From Salinigranum salinum (GTDB lineage Archaea; Halobacteriota; Halobacteria; Halobacteriales; Haloferacaceae): 64,000 nucleotides of DNA. A program made the translations under genes and the position numbers. The notes under the pieces were generated by a model. The model was given only the letters and a program-made list of their open reading frames with translations. It did no database searches and was not told the DNA's origin. Each line of letters starts with the position of its first letter. The stretch's first letter is position 1. Positions 26,074 through 34,415 of this stretch are shown in pieces. The stretch covers positions 248,001-312,000 of the forward strand of contig NZ_VTOJ01000002.1 in NCBI RefSeq assembly GCF_009176545.1, given 5' to 3'.

Positions 26074-26907
26074 GAGCCGGAACTGGGCGGTGTCGACCGG
26101 GACAGCGTGGTACGCCCGGACGAGGGCCGCGTCGTCGTCGGGTGCGAAGGCATCCCGTGAGACCGTCCGTGTCCGAACCCGGGTCGACACGGGCGACCCG
26201 TCGAACGGGAACGGGTCGAGGGCGAACGTGGTCTCGTCGACCGGCACGACCGAGAGGTCGACGTCGGGGACACCGGGTGCGACGGGGACCGCACCGATCG
26301 TGGTTTCCTCGTGAACCGCGGCGTCACAGCAGTACAGCGAGAGCCGGTCCCACACCTGGAGGAGGCGGTAGTTGCGGAAGACCCCGCTCTCGGCGTCCGG
26401 GTCGCGTCCCGCGTGCAGGTCCTCCAGCACCTCTCGGTCGGTCGCGGTCACGTGGGCCGCGTCGTGGTCGTCCGCGACGAGGTGGTCGACGAGCGCCCGC
26501 TGTCTCGCCTCCTGTGCGTCGACGAACGCCGCGAACGCCTCGGCCACCTCGTGTCCGTCCGAGGTGCCGTAGCGACCGCGTCGCACGCCAGCCCCGTGCA
26601 TCGCACACAGCAGGCCGGCGTAGCGATCGCGCGCGGTCACCACCTCGATCCCGTGGTCGTAGAACGCGGTCCACTCCTCGGGCGTCGTGTCGAGGAAACC
26701 CGCGGGAGCGCCGTCGACGAGGTGGGGGGCGAGGTCGTAGTCGGCCCAGCCGGCGTCGTGGAGCGCCGCGGCCATCGCGACGGGTGGCTTCGGCGTGGGG
26801 TCGGCGAACGTGTCGTTCCCCCAGCAGTGGGCGAACTGGCCGACCTGCGTGGCGTGTTCCGGCTGGCTGACGAAGCGGTACTCGCTGTCGGTCTCTGCGA
26901 CGATCAT
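26062..26907 (-). CDS. DUF3891 family protein
   Basis: A 281-residue protein matching DUF3891 from the start MIVAETDSEYRFVSQPEHATQVGQFAHCWGND and the HD-like PVAMAAALHDAGWADYD. The middle has GLLCAMHGAGVRRGRYG. His/Asp residues in these motifs (AALHDAGW) suggest a metal-dependent hydrolase related to HD domains, but no activity is known to me. I use the ATG at 26907; a longer start at 26955 adds an Arg-rich, non-acidic stretch. It is divergent from the lipoprotein gene at 26988. Confidence 0.75.
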   Translation of the reverse strand: MIVAETDSEYRFVSQPEHATQVGQFAHCWGNDTFADPTPKPPVAMAAALHDAGWADYDLAPHLVDGAPAGFLDTTPEEWTAFYDHGIEVVTARDRYAGLLCAMHGAGVRRGRYGTSDGHEVAEAFAAFVDAQEARQRALVDHLVADDHDAAHVTATDREVLEDLHAGRDPDAESGVFRNYRLLQVWDRLSLYCCDAAVHEETTIGAVPVAPGVPDVDLSVVPVDETTFALDPFPFDGSPVSTRVRTRTVSRDAFAPDDDAALVRAYHAVPVDTAQFRLVAH

Positions 26908-26987
26908 GGATCGGGTTCGGCGGCGGAGGGTATGACCGTTGGCCCCGATGGCCAAGCGTTTTAGACCTCGCGGTGAAGTAGCGAACC

Positions 26988-27446
26988 GTGCGCGGACGAG
27001 AGGAGAAACGAGAGACCGAGCCGGTAACTGCGACGTGGACGCGCCGTCGAGTGCTCGCGTCGGCCAGTGTCGGCACCGCGACCGTGCTCGCCGGCTGTTC
27101 GACGATCGGGGAGAGCGCGACCCCGACGCCCGTCGCTGAAGCGACCGTCACGGTCAGAATCAGTAACCGCGACGGCGTCGAGCGACCGTACGAGGTCGTC
27201 GTCAGGCAAGGGTCGAGCGTGACGAACGAGTTCTCCGGTGTGCTGCCCGCGGATCCGGAACAGTCGGTGGAGATGGTGGCGACGTTCCGAGCGTCGGCCG
27301 AACAGCACCAGGTGACGGTCAGCACCGACGCGGGACAGGTGGGGCGAACGTGGGAACCGTCCGAGTGTCCCGACTTCGTCGTCGACGTGTCCGTCGAGAA
27401 CGGACGGCCGGCGTTCGAGACGGAGTGTCGGGGCGCATCGACGTGA
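26988..27446 (+). CDS. Tat-exported lipoprotein of unknown function
   Basis: A 152-residue protein with a Tat motif (TRRRVLASAS), hydrophobic stretch and lipobox LAGC, so it is exported folded and anchored to the outer face of the membrane. The mature part (about 115 residues) looks like a single beta sandwich (ATVTVRISNRDGVERPYEVVVRQG, PEQSVEMVATFRASAEQHQVTVS). The function is unknown. The GTG start lies 24-31 bases after a TATA-like GTTTTAGA (26957-26964), fitting a leaderless message. Confidence 0.75.
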   Translation: MRGREEKRETEPVTATWTRRRVLASASVGTATVLAGCSTIGESATPTPVAEATVTVRISNRDGVERPYEVVVRQGSSVTNEFSGVLPADPEQSVEMVATFRASAEQHQVTVSTDAGQVGRTWEPSECPDFVVDVSVENGRPAFETECRGAST

Positions 27447-27684
27447 GCGCGTGACGGTGTCGGACGTGCGGAGCAAGTCGGGACGAACGCGCGGAGGGTC
27501 ATAGGAGTCGTAGAGTCAGCCAGCGACTCACCGGGGAGGCACGGACGCGTCGACGTCGGACGGGTGTGGGTGCGTCGATTCACCGGCCTCACTCGCGTCG
27601 CTCGCTCGGCCGCGGCTGTTCTGATGAACCTCTTTTACAGTGGTTCGAGCGAGTGGAGCGGGCGAGAACCCGAAGAGAAGGGTT
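27447..27684. other. intergenic region between convergent genes
   Basis: These 238 bases between the convergent lipoprotein and cdc48 genes show no credible gene. TTCTGATGAACCTCTTTTAC (27619-27638) is the only AT-rich part and may hold a terminator T-stretch. Confidence 0.4.
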
Positions 27685-29946
27685 CTACTGGAACGTCCGG
27701 CTGACCTCGGTCTGGCCGTCGCGTTCGACCTCGCTCTTCTGGAAGCGCTCTTCGATCTCCTCGTAGCGCCGCCGGGTCTCCTGGGTCACGGATGGAGTGA
27801 CCTCCTCGAGCGCCTGCTCGAAGTGGTCCATCGTGATGCGGACGTTGCCGACCGACTCGCCCACCTCCTCTCTCGACACCGAGTGGATGAACTCGCGGGA
27901 GGCGGTCATCGCGGCCTCGCGGGCGACGGCCTCGATGTCCGCGCCGACGTAGCCCTCGGTCTTGCGGGCGAGCGAGTCGAGGTCGACGTCGTCGGCGAGC
28001 GGCTTGTTCCGCGTGTGGACGTCGAAGATCGCTCTCCGGGCCGCCTCGTCGGGGACGGGGACGTGGACGTGTCTGTCCAGCCGCCCCGGCCGCAGGAGTG
28101 CGGAGTCAATCAGATCTGGGCGGTTCGAGGTGGCGATCACCACGACGTCCTCGAGCGCCTCGAGCCCGTCGAGTTCCGTCAGGAGCTGCGACACCACCCG
28201 CTCGGAGACGCCGGAGTCGCCGCTGTTGCGGCCACGCTCGGTGGCGATCGAGTCGATCTCGTCGAAGAAGACGACCGTGGGCGCGTTGCCGCGGGCCTTC
28301 TTGAAGATCTCCCGGACGCCCTTCTCGGACTCCCCGACGTACTTGTTCAGCAGTTCGGGACCCTTGATCGAGATGAAGTTCGAGTCGGCCTCGTTGGCGA
28401 CGGCTTTCGCGAGCAGGGTCTTCCCGGTGCCCGGCGGACCGTAGAGCATGACGCCCTTGGCGGCCTCCATGTCCAGCTGGGTGAACACCTCGGGGTACTC
28501 CAGCGGCCACTGGATGGTCTCGCGGAGCCGTTCTTTGGTGTCCTCGAGCCCGCCGACGTCCTCCCAGGTGACGTCGGGCACCTCGACGAACACTTCCCTG
28601 AGTGCCGAGGGCTCGATCCCCTTCAGCGCCTCCTTGAAGTCGTCGAGGGTGACCTGCAGGCGTTCGAGCACCTCGGCGTCGATCTCCTCGGCCTCGAGGT
28701 CGAGTTCGGGCCGGATGCGCCGGAGGGCGTTCATCGCCGACTCCTTGGCGAGCGACTCGAGGTCGGCACCGACGAAGCCGTGGGTGTTGTCGGCGAACTC
28801 GTCGAGGTCGACGCCGTCGGCGAGCGGCATGTTCCGCGTGTGGACCTGGAGGATCTCCTTACGGCCCTCACGGTCGGGGACGCCGATCTCGATCTCGCGG
28901 TCGAACCGCCCGCCCCGCCGGAGTGCGGGGTCGATGGCGTCGACGCGGTTGGTCGCGCCGATCACCACGACCTGCCCGCGCGATTCGAGCCCGTCCATCA
29001 GGCTCAGGAGCTGCGCGACGACGCGACGCTCGACGTCGCCGGAGGTCTCCTCGCGCTTGGGCGCGATCGAGTCGAGTTCGTCCATGAAGACGATGGCGGG
29101 GGCGTCCTCCTCCGCCTCCTCGAAGATCTCTCGCAACTGCTCTTCGGACTCCCCGTAGTACTTCGACATGATCTCGGGGCCCGAGATGGTGTGGAAGGAG
29201 GCGTCGATCTCGTTGGCGACGGCCTTCGCGATCAGCGTCTTGCCCGTCCCGGGGGGACCGTGCAGCAGGACGCCCTTCGGCGGCTCGATGCCCAGCCGCG
29301 AGAACAGCTCGGGGTGGCGCATCGGCAGCTCGATCATCTCCCGGACCTGTTCGAGTTCGCGGTCAAGGCCCCCGATGTCCTCGTAGGTGATCGTGGGGCC
29401 CTCGTCGCCGCCGGTCGAGGTCTCGCGGATCTGTTCGGCGGGCTTCTGTGAGATCTGGACGTCCGTCGAGTCGCTGACGACGACCGTTCCCGACGGCTGG
29501 GTGGAGGCCACACGCAGGGGGACCGTCTGGTTCGACGACGTCATGAAGCCGAAGCCGAGCGGCAGCTGGATCGTCTGTCCTTTCGTCACGGGCTGTCCCG
29601 CGAGCTTGTCGCGGATGTACGTCCCGATGTTGCCGCCGATACGGAGGTTCTGCGGGAGGGCGACCGTCACCCGGGAGGCGGGTTTGACGTCCGCCTTCTC
29701 GACCTCGACGCGGTCGTCGATGCCGACGTTGGCCTGCTGGCGGAGTCGCCCGTCGATCCGGATGACGCCGCTGCCGTGATCCTCGGGGTAGCCGGGCCAG
29801 ACGCGGGCGATCGTCGAGCCGTTCTGACCCTTCAGGCGGATGAAGTCCCCGCCTTCGAGTCCGAGCTCTTCGGCGGCCTGCCTGTCGATCGCCGCGAGGC
29901 CACGCCCCGCGTCCTTCTGCTTCAGGGGTCTGACGATGAGTTTCAT
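27685..29946 (-). CDS. cdc48: Cdc48/VCP-type AAA+ ATPase
   Basis: A 753-residue hexameric AAA+ unfoldase. The order is an N domain (double-psi barrel, residues 1-185), the D1 module with Walker A GPPGTGKT (230-237) and Walker [11 protein letters not shown], then the D2 module with a second GPPGTGKT near residue 500 and Walker [11 protein letters not shown]. It feeds unfolded proteins to the proteasome and takes part in protein quality control. A short helical C-terminal tail carries many charges. It lies 41 bases downstream of the small DUF7127-like gene on the same strand, so the promoter ahead of that gene probably serves both. Confidence 0.94.
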   Translation of the reverse strand: MKLIVRPLKQKDAGRGLAAIDRQAAEELGLEGGDFIRLKGQNGSTIARVWPGYPEDHGSGVIRIDGRLRQQANVGIDDRVEVEKADVKPASRVTVALPQNLRIGGNIGTYIRDKLAGQPVTKGQTIQLPLGFGFMTSSNQTVPLRVASTQPSGTVVVSDSTDVQISQKPAEQIRETSTGGDEGPTITYEDIGGLDRELEQVREMIELPMRHPELFSRLGIEPPKGVLLHGPPGTGKTLIAKAVANEIDASFHTISGPEIMSKYYGESEEQLREIFEEAEEDAPAIVFMDELDSIAPKREETSGDVERRVVAQLLSLMDGLESRGQVVVIGATNRVDAIDPALRRGGRFDREIEIGVPDREGRKEILQVHTRNMPLADGVDLDEFADNTHGFVGADLESLAKESAMNALRRIRPELDLEAEEIDAEVLERLQVTLDDFKEALKGIEPSALREVFVEVPDVTWEDVGGLEDTKERLRETIQWPLEYPEVFTQLDMEAAKGVMLYGPPGTGKTLLAKAVANEADSNFISIKGPELLNKYVGESEKGVREIFKKARGNAPTVVFFDEIDSIATERGRNSGDSGVSERVVSQLLTELDGLEALEDVVVIATSNRPDLIDSALLRPGRLDRHVHVPVPDEAARRAIFDVHTRNKPLADDVDLDSLARKTEGYVGADIEAVAREAAMTASREFIHSVSREEVGESVGNVRITMDHFEQALEEVTPSVTQETRRRYEEIEERFQKSEVERDGQTEVSRTFQ

Positions 29947-29987
29947 GATGAGATGTGTGTGAACGTTGTGGTGGAGGGCCGGTAAAC

Positions 29988-30236
29988 TTACTTCGGGACC
30001 GTGATCGTGAGGATCCCGTTCTGGACGGCGACGTCCGCGTCGGTCCCGGGGAGTTCGAACTCCGTCTCGGAGACGCGGTCGCCGGCGTCGACCACGACGA
30101 TGGCCGTCGTTCCGACGACGTCGACGTCGACGTCGTCGCCGGAGACGCCGACGTCGGCGGCGATCACCCAGCTGTCGTCGTACTCGTAGCGGCGCAGGAA
30201 GCGGTCGTTAGCGCCGGCGAACTGTTGGGTACTCAT
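29988..30236 (-). CDS. small Hsp20-like protein (DUF7127-type), upstream of cdc48
   Basis: An 82-residue acidic protein made of alternating beta strands ([22 protein letters not shown], then TETEFELPG-like [14 protein letters not shown] and [10 protein letters not shown]). The final [10 protein letters not shown] is the hallmark of the alpha-crystallin/Hsp20 core, though the protein is far shorter than normal Hsp20 (about 140). It may hold substrates for Cdc48, which follows in the same operon; this is inference. The ATG at 30236 is preferred to an upstream in-frame ATG because the palindrome and TATA box lie just ahead of it. Confidence 0.75.
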   Translation of the reverse strand: MSTQQFAGANDRFLRRYEYDDSWVIAADVGVSGDDVDVDVVGTTAIVVVDAGDRVSETEFELPGTDADVAVQNGILTITVPK

Positions 30237-30242
30237 ATTACA

Positions 30243-30259
30243 ACTAACCACAAGTTAGT
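30243..30259 (-). promoter_or_regulatory. palindromic operator candidate of the Hsp20-like/cdc48 operon
   Basis: ACTAAC (30243-30248) and GTTAGT (30254-30259) form perfect inverted arms with a 5-base spacer. They lie between the TATA box and the start codon, over the expected transcription start, a typical repressor position. Confidence 0.55.
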
Positions 30260-30262
30260 CAG

Positions 30263-30276
30263 TTAAATATATAAAT
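30263..30276 (-). promoter_or_regulatory. TATA box of the Hsp20-like/cdc48 operon
   Basis: On the minus strand this reads ATTTATATATTTAA, the most AT-rich promoter core in the window, 27-40 bases before the start at 30236. A strong promoter is expected. Confidence 0.7.
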
Positions 30277-30409
30277 CTGTTGGTGGCGAATCGAAGGATG
30301 GCGACGGAGTCCGTCGGAACTGGTCGTGTTGCGGTTCCGCCGTGCGACCCCGGATCGCGAGACGGAGACACACGGGGACTTTATTTCACCGTGCCCGAGA
30401 GAGTGCGGT

Positions 30410-31180
30410 ATGGAACAGCTCACACACCACGGACGGGCCACGGTGTACCGGCACCGCAGTGGTACGGCAGAAGGTCCCGGGTTGCTCTGCATCCACGGCA
30501 GCGGGGGGGCACACACCGTCTGGCGCGGCCAGTTCCGACTCGCAGACGCGACACCGGTCACCGCGATCGACCTGAGCGGCCACGGGGAGAGCGACGACGT
30601 CGGCGCGGAACCGGGGTTCGAGACGCTGGCAGCGTACGCCGACGACGTCGTCGCGGTCGCCGAAGCCGTCGACGCGCGCGTGCTCGTCGGCAACTCCCTC
30701 GGTGGGGCGGTCGCGCTCACGGTCGCGATCGAACGCGATCTCGACCTCGACGGACTGGTGCTCACGGGCACGGGTGCACGGCTCGCCGTCCTCGACGACC
30801 TCCTCGAGTGGCTGGACCACGACTTCGACCGCGCCGTCGACTTCCTCCACGCACCCGACCGACTCTTCCACGACCCCGACGAGGCGCTCGTGGCGGCGTC
30901 GACCGAGACGATGACCGACGTCGGCCGCGTGGTCACTCGCCGCGACTTTCGGACCTGCCACGGCTTCGACGTTCGCGACCGTCTCGGCGAGGTGACCACT
31001 CCCGCCGTCGCCGTCGTCGGCGAGCACGACGTGCTCACGCCGCCGTGGTACCACGAGTTCCTCGCCGACGAACTCCCGTCGTGTGCGTACGCCGAGGTCG
31101 CGGACGCGGCTCACCTGGCGATGCTCGAGCGACCCGAGCCGTTCAACGACGTCGTCCGGCGCTTTCTCGACGGCCTGTAG
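30410..31180 (+). CDS. alpha/beta hydrolase
   Basis: A 256-residue hydrolase. The oxyanion motif is LLCIHGSGGAHTVW (HG at 29-30), the nucleophile elbow is GNSLGG with Ser96, the acid lies in VVGEHDVLTPP and the base His in ADAAHLAMLERPE. The cap region is helical. The substrate is unknown; esters or peroxidase-type chemistry are both possible for this broad family. The ATG at 30410 lies about 25 bases after CTTTATTTC (30379-30387), so it is leaderless. Confidence 0.85.
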   Translation: MEQLTHHGRATVYRHRSGTAEGPGLLCIHGSGGAHTVWRGQFRLADATPVTAIDLSGHGESDDVGAEPGFETLAAYADDVVAVAEAVDARVLVGNSLGGAVALTVAIERDLDLDGLVLTGTGARLAVLDDLLEWLDHDFDRAVDFLHAPDRLFHDPDEALVAASTETMTDVGRVVTRRDFRTCHGFDVRDRLGEVTTPAVAVVGEHDVLTPPWYHEFLADELPSCAYAEVADAAHLAMLERPEPFNDVVRRFLDGL

Positions 31181-31256
31181 GCCACGCACGTCCCTCGCAG
31201 GACCACGTCGCTTTGGTCCTGACCGTCCGACCCGAGTCCAGCCCGTGGGGGCAGAA

Positions 31257-31266
31257 TCAGATCTGA
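31257..31266. promoter_or_regulatory. 10-base palindrome ahead of the pilin-like gene
   Basis: TCAGATCTGA is a perfect palindrome about 50 bases before the ATG at 31318, next to AT-rich promoter sequence. It is short enough to arise by chance. Confidence 0.3.
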
Positions 31267-31317
31267 TATTCTCTCGGCACAGTTATTCTTCTTCTCCAGA
31301 ATTATCCGCACGAGCAG

Positions 31318-31821
31318 ATGGTACTCTCTCGCCCCTCCACCCGCGCGGTCTCGCCGGCGATCGGCGTCGTCCTCCTGGTCGCCATCGTCGTGGTGCTCGC
31401 GGCGACGATCGCGGCGCTGGCGATGGGGTTCGAGTCGACGCTCCGCGCGCCGGAACACCCCGTCGCGTTCGACACCGACTGGGTCGCGGACGGGACCGGA
31501 AACGGCGTGAACGGCGCGTACGTCAACGTCACGTTCGCCGGCGGGGAGGCGATCGACCAGGACCGGGTCGTCGTCGTGGACGACTACGGCAACCGTGTGA
31601 CGTGGGGGACGGTCTGGACCACGCCCGACAAGGAGGTCGTCGAGCCCGGGGACTACGTCCACCTGGACGGCGCGGGTAGCGACGGCCCGCTCAGGCAGAT
31701 CTGCGAGGTCGGCGACTCGTACCGGATCGTCGTCGAGGACACGAACGGGCAGACCACGGTCGTGAGCGAGTTCGAGGCGAAGTCGCCGCCGACGGCAACG
31801 AACGGGGACTGCTCGCCCTGA
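31318..31821 (+). CDS. type IV pilin-like (archaellin/pilin N-terminal) protein
   Basis: A 167-residue secreted protein with a class III signal: a short basic leader ending STRAVSPAIGVVLL, then a hydrophobic helix (VAIVVVLAATIAALAMGF). The prepilin peptidase would cut near Arg9-Ala10. The rest is a beta-rich, acidic extracellular domain (AFDTDWVADGTGNGVNGAYVNVTFAGG). It is the haloarchaeal DUF1628-type pilin form. It may build an adhesion pilus or be a membrane-bound minor pilin; no pilus motor is nearby. Confidence 0.82.
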   Translation: MVLSRPSTRAVSPAIGVVLLVAIVVVLAATIAALAMGFESTLRAPEHPVAFDTDWVADGTGNGVNGAYVNVTFAGGEAIDQDRVVVVDDYGNRVTWGTVWTTPDKEVVEPGDYVHLDGAGSDGPLRQICEVGDSYRIVVEDTNGQTTVVSEFEAKSPPTATNGDCSP

Positions 31822-31879
31822 GAGGGATGGCGGAGGAGCGAACCGACACGTCTTAACCGTCGCGGCCGCACCTCCGCCC

Positions 31880-32128
31880 GTGCAACCCGTCGAACGCTCG
31901 AACCCGGACGGCGTCGACTTCGGCTGGGTGATGCAGACGACGTTCGTCGTGACGATCCTCGTCGGCTCGCCGATCGTCGCGGCGCTGTCGACGACCACGA
32001 CGCTGCCCACCTGGGGCGCACGCGCCGCGTTCGCCATCCGCGTCGGTGCCGTGATCTGGTTCATGACCGCCGTCGTCGTCTACCTCTACGCGCGACGGAC
32101 GAACGCCGGTGACGGGGGCGTCGGGTGA
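31880..32128 (+). CDS. small two-helix membrane protein (DUF5822-like)
   Basis: An 82-residue protein with two membrane helices (QTTFVVTILVGSPIVAALS and FAIRVGAVIWFMTAVVVYLYA) and a short charged tail. It resembles the haloarchaeal DUF5822 family, whose role is unknown. The GTG start at 31880 lies 23-28 bases after a TATA-like CTTAAC (31852-31857). It precedes the eIF2B-like gene by 73 bases. Confidence 0.7.
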   Translation: MQPVERSNPDGVDFGWVMQTTFVVTILVGSPIVAALSTTTTLPTWGARAAFAIRVGAVIWFMTAVVVYLYARRTNAGDGGVG

Positions 32129-32201
32129 CCGGAGACGGACGGCGAACCGCCCGACTGACGCGCCCGAAGCCGTTTTCCCCCGACCGGTCGCACGTGAGGG
32201 T

Positions 32202-33044
32202 ATGATCGACGAGACCATCGAGGAGATCCGAGAGATGCAGACCCACAGCTCCTCGGTCGTCGCAATCAAGGCGGCGCGCGCGCTCGGCGAACTCACCGAA
32301 CGCGAGTACGTCACCATCGACGACTTCGAGCGTGCGCTCGAACACAACGCCGGCGCCCTCCGCCGCTCGAACCCCTCCCACGCCTCGCTCCACAACGCCA
32401 TGCGGGGGATCCTCGATCGGGTGATCGGCGAGGCGACGACGGTCGAGGGGGGGATGTCCGCGCTCGACCAGGCGATCGAGACGGTCGTGACCGACATCAC
32501 CGAGGGGAAACGCCGTGCGGCGGCGAACGCCGCGGAGACGTTCTCCGACGGTGAGACGTTCCTCACTCACGACTACTCATCGACGGTCATCGACGCGATC
32601 GAGACCGCCGCCGAGGAGATGACGTTCACGGCGTACGTCACGGAGGCGCGCCCCCGGTACCTCGGTCGCAAGACGGCCCGCGAACTCGCGGCGCTCGACG
32701 CCGTCGACACGCACCTGACCACCGACGGGGCCTGCGGGCACTTCCTCCCCGACTGTGACCGCGTCATCGTCGGGATGGACTGCATCGTCGAGGACACCCT
32801 CTACAACCGGATTGGGACGTTCCCGCTCGTCGTCACCGCCAACCGCCTCGACGTGCCGGTCACGGTCGTCGGGTCGGGCGCGAAGATCATCGACGAGTTC
32901 CGCTTCGAGAACGAGACCCGTCCCGCGACGGAGGTCATGCTCGAACCCGCCGAGGGGATCACCGTCGAGAACCCGGCGTACGACGCGACGCCCGTCGAGT
33001 TGCTCTCGTCGGTCATCACCGACGAGGGCGTGCAGACGGTCTGA
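32202..33044 (+). CDS. eIF2B alpha/beta/delta-related protein (R15P isomerase-like)
   Basis: A 280-residue member of the eIF2B/MtnA/ribose-1,5-bisphosphate isomerase superfamily. The helical N-terminal part (MIDETIEEIREMQTHSSSVV) leads into a Rossmann-like C-terminal half (VYVTEARP-type AYVTEARPRYLGRKTARELA, DRVIVGMDCIVEDTLYNRIGTFPLVVTA). Superfamily members isomerise sugar phosphates, including in the archaeal AMP-to-RuBisCO pathway, or act as eIF2B subunits. At 280 residues it is shorter than the characterised R15P isomerases (about 320), so I leave the substrate open. Confidence 0.8.
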   Translation: MIDETIEEIREMQTHSSSVVAIKAARALGELTEREYVTIDDFERALEHNAGALRRSNPSHASLHNAMRGILDRVIGEATTVEGGMSALDQAIETVVTDITEGKRRAAANAAETFSDGETFLTHDYSSTVIDAIETAAEEMTFTAYVTEARPRYLGRKTARELAALDAVDTHLTTDGACGHFLPDCDRVIVGMDCIVEDTLYNRIGTFPLVVTANRLDVPVTVVGSGAKIIDEFRFENETRPATEVMLEPAEGITVENPAYDATPVELLSSVITDEGVQTV

Positions 33045-33203
33045 ACACGACAGTCTCGCTCCGTTCGACAGCCCGCACGTTTAACTCATCTACCGTCGTC
33101 TCTGAGCCGTGGTCACACGTCCCATATTCGAGGCGGATGGCAGGGGAGAGACGGCCAGGGATGGACACCGACACTGACCGACGAGAGAGGGAGAGACTGA
33201 ACG

Positions 33204-34361
33204 ATGATTCCGACGACGAAGCGGCGGGAGAAGGCGAACGCACGGGCGATGACACACCGGTCGACGAGAGCGCAGAGACGGTCCGAACGCACTCCTCGAC
33301 GGATCACTGGCGACCGTGGCGATCACCCGGTACACCGACTCCAGCGAACGCGAGGTAACCAGACGGTACAGCGGCTCGTGAACGGAAACGGTGGGACGAC
33401 GCTCGAGGTGAGTCGGCCGAACGACGCGTCCGAGCGCGAGGCCGAGCGGGTCGCCCGGACAGTCGTTCGGATGCCCGAAGCAGGGACATCCCCGGCGAAC
33501 GGCACACGTGTCGCCGCTTCGCGGCGACGAGGCGGGCGGCTGTGTTCGCGTTGTCGGCACCGCCTCGAACGGGGTGAGTCACTGGACTGCCCGACGTGTG
33601 AACGAGCACTCCAGCGGTCTGACGACGCCTCGGCGTCCCGACCGGCCGGCGACACCGCGACACCGCGACGATCGGGACGCGCCGGTGGGCGTCCGCTCCC
33701 GACGTCGGTGCGGGCGTTCTTCGAGCCGCGGTTCGGAACGACGTTCGACGACGTCCGGATACACACCGACAGCCGAGCGGCGGCGGCGGCGCGAGCCGTA
33801 CAGGCACGGGCGTTCACCGTCGGCCGCGACGTCGTCTTCGGCGCGGGAGCGTACGCGCCGGAGACGACGCGGGGACGGCGGCTCCTGGCCCACGAGCTGA
33901 CGCACGTCGTACAGCAGTCCGGTGGCTCGGCGTCGCGGAGCGGACCGACAGTCGGTCGAACGCCTCTGGCGCTCCAGCGAACGACCGTGACCGTGAACGA
34001 CGGCTGCCAGGGAACCGAGTCGGAGATCACCGCGGCCGTCGCCACCGCTCGGGCGGGGATCGGTCGGATCGCCGACGCCGACGCCCGGAGCTGTCTGCTG
34101 GAAGAGCTCAACGACGCCGATATCGTCTGCTCTGCTGGGGACGTCTGTGGGTCGACGCGGTACGTCGGGAGCAGGATCAACGTCCACCAGTGGGGGAGTG
34201 GGTGTCCGTCGCTCCCGGCGCTCCTGGTGCACGAGGCGGCGCACAAGTGCAAGCTCTTCTTCACCGAGACGTTCGCGGAGGCCTGCGAGAACGAAGCCTT
34301 CGGGGGGCGGGGTGCCACGTCCCCGCCCAGCGACGAGGCTGGCGGGACGTGTGAGCTGTGA
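33204..34361 (+). CDS. DUF4157 (eCIS core) protein with two HExxH motifs
   Basis: An open frame of 385 residues. In order: a Gly-Asn-Gln repeat-like RGNQTVQRL (about 52-60), EREAERVARTVVRMPE, a zinc-ribbon-like CSRC...CPTC (about 113-133), and the DUF4157 core from residue 165 (LPTSVRAFFEPRFGTTFDDV) to the first metal motif HELTH (230-234). A second domain carries HEAAH (343-347) with Glu359/Glu362 downstream and many cysteines. DUF4157 proteins are linked to extracellular contractile injection systems; no injection genes lie nearby. The first 40 residues are unusually Arg-rich; an acidic alternative start lies at 33137 in another frame. Confidence 0.8.
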   Translation: MIPTTKRREKANARAMTHRSTRAQRRSERTPRRITGDRGDHPVHRLQRTRGNQTVQRLVNGNGGTTLEVSRPNDASEREAERVARTVVRMPEAGTSPANGTRVAASRRRGGRLCSRCRHRLERGESLDCPTCERALQRSDDASASRPAGDTATPRRSGRAGGRPLPTSVRAFFEPRFGTTFDDVRIHTDSRAAAAARAVQARAFTVGRDVVFGAGAYAPETTRGRRLLAHELTHVVQQSGGSASRSGPTVGRTPLALQRTTVTVNDGCQGTESEITAAVATARAGIGRIADADARSCLLEELNDADIVCSAGDVCGSTRYVGSRINVHQWGSGCPSLPALLVHEAAHKCKLFFTETFAEACENEAFGGRGATSPPSDEAGGTCEL

Positions 34362-34415
34362 TCTGACCGTTTCGTCGCGAACGACAGAGGAACCGAGGGG
34401 CGGTCGCGTCCTACC

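Noticed and set aside
27640-29451. A 603-residue open frame on the plus strand opposite cdc48
   Set aside because: It is a GC-rich mirror of the cdc48 coding strand; the minus-strand frame has all AAA+ motifs, whereas this one has no recognisable domain.
33046-33136. A separate small gene ahead of the DUF4157 protein
   Set aside because: A GTG at 33109 opens only a very short frame; the acidic frame from 33137 is better seen as a shifted N-terminus of the same gene.
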